Shown: positions 63,079 to 64,000 of the stretch, in pieces
Numbering within the stretch: the stretch's first letter is position 1
Layout of the letters: each line of letters starts with the position of its first letter
Assembly (NCBI GenBank): GCA_002102555.1
Contig: MCFL01000020.1
Span: 310,001-374,000, forward strand
Reading direction: 5' to 3'
Length of the DNA stretch: 64,000 bases
Origin: Catenaria anguillulae PL171
Taxonomy: Eukaryota > Blastocladiomycota > Blastocladiomycetes > Blastocladiales > Catenariaceae
Program-made: the position numbers and the translations under genes
Notes under the pieces: model-generated
Databases searched by the model: none
Seen by the model: only the letters and a program-made list of their open reading frames with translations
Told to the model about the DNA's origin: nothing

Positions 63079-64000
63079 ATGTCCTCACCATCCCACACGG
63101 CCACAGCCCTCCCGCTCGAGCTCTGGCAACTCATTGTCGAGCATGTACATGCCCGACGCCACCCATCCAAGCCGTCATCTCCCAGTGCCGCCGCTGTCGA
63201 CCTGACTTGGCGCCACGACCTGTTTGCCCTGCGCGCGACGTGCAAGCTCGCATACACGGCCGCCTTTCCCTTGCTCTGGTCCGAGCTTAACCTGTTATTT
63301 TACGCCCGACATCCACATACCGCAAAGAGCGTGTGGGAAACAAATGCCGCAGCCATCAACGAGGTATCGAGCGAAAAACAGCCCGCGATGATGGAGGCCA
63401 ATCGAAGACGGCTCGAATTGGTGGCCACGTCCGTGTGCCCGCGGATCCGGCCGTTGTCTGTTGGTTTGAGTGATGATGACGAGGAGTGGATGTGCTGGAG
63501 CCAAGTCCCGAGCTTGCTTTCGTTTGTCGTGTACGACGACGTATTGTACTTGCCGACCGCAATCGACTCGAACAAGACTGTGGACGAATTGGTACCTTCG
63601 GTGCGCTCATTATGGGAACCGTTTTGGTCTGTATGGCAAGACAACTTGGTATGCTCATGCCACTTCCTTGAATCGTCTCATGAACATCCTCAGAGACCGA
63701 CTCCTTGTTTGGTTTCTTGCCTCAGGTCAAAGTGCACAACAACACACTCCTTATTCCTTACCCGCTTCACCTCACCCGCCGCATCACCATCGACGACCTG
63801 GACGAAGTCTGGTCCAATGGACCTTGTCCCGACGACAACCCGTCTGATTCTTGGCGCTCGGAACTGGCATTCCTCTTTTCTCCCAGCAGCACACACATGC
63901 CACACTTGGAATCCATTCGCATCCAATGCGCATTCAGCCACGCCGAATCCTTGGCCCACGACCTGACCCTTTGCTACCCATCGATCCACTCCGTCGACAC
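63079..64000 (+). CDS. F-box-like protein, 5' part only (runs off the window)
   Basis: Exon 1 is 63079-63648 and exon 2 starts at 63726 (intron GTATGC...CAG) and continues past 64000. The N-terminus LPLELWQLIVEHVHAR, followed by ATCKLAYTAAFPLLWSELNL, matches an F-box: Leu-Pro opening, a hydrophobic helix and a C-terminal WxxL-type stretch. Such proteins recruit substrates to SCF ubiquitin ligases through Skp1. The visible downstream part (LTRRITIDDLDEVWS, FSPSSTHMPHLESIRI) looks like the start of degenerate Leu-rich repeats. A long disordered Ser/Ala insert sits inside the F-box. The remaining exons are outside the window. Confidence 0.62.

Noticed and set aside
1-64000. CRISPR arrays, bacterial operons or ribosome-binding sites
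   Set aside because: The introns, fungal gene set and promoter layout are eukaryotic. The tandem arrays have no unique spacers.

Overview
The window is nuclear DNA of a fungus. Most genes carry short GT-AG introns (about 45-115 nt), codons end mostly in G or C, and genes are packed a few hundred bases apart. The gene set includes GPI8/PIG-K, a GDP-mannose transporter, kinesin-5 and an AA11-like lytic polysaccharide monooxygenase. A kinesin-2 motor, the engine of flagellar transport, points to a zoosporic fungus; Blastocladiomycota is my best guess and Chytridiomycota the alternative. This is inference; no rRNA or intact tRNA is present to confirm it.

Layout. 0.6-4 kb: a diacylglycerol-lipase-like class 3 lipase. 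4.7-6.7 kb: a Cache/HAMP membrane receptor without an output domain, with a paralogue at 44.4-46.5 kb. 7.0-28.5 kb: four small secreted proteins of one family (two on the minus strand, two on the plus strand), split by a 16.8-kb insertion at 7772-24528. The insertion is bounded by 24-bp perfect terminal inverted repeats. It holds a Plavaka-like (CACTA-related) transposase divergently paired with a Gln-rich repeat protein, a DDE_1-type transposase divergently paired with an orphan gene, a decayed Ulp1-like protease gene, two long tandem arrays and mosaic inverted subterminal repeats.

28.6-43.9 kb: housekeeping and orphan genes (GNAT acetyltransferase, a His-rich protein with possible beta-trefoil segments, kinesin-5, a DWW-repeat ankyrin-like protein, GPI8, GDP-mannose transporter). 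44.4-53 kb: the second Cache receptor, which has a broken splice acceptor, an orphan single-pass protein, a secreted LPMO and three tandem four-helix membrane paralogues. The third paralogue is interrupted by a 65-bp retroposed insertion with a poly(A) tail and 15-bp target duplication. 53-64 kb: methionyl-tRNA synthetase, kinesin-2, a seven-helix receptor-like protein, cyclophilin-40 and the start of an F-box-like gene.

Most interesting: the composite transposon, the undescribed four-member secreted family it splits, and the pair of effector-less Cache receptors. Exon boundaries come from reading splice sites and, where possible, from paralogue comparison; no transcript data were available.
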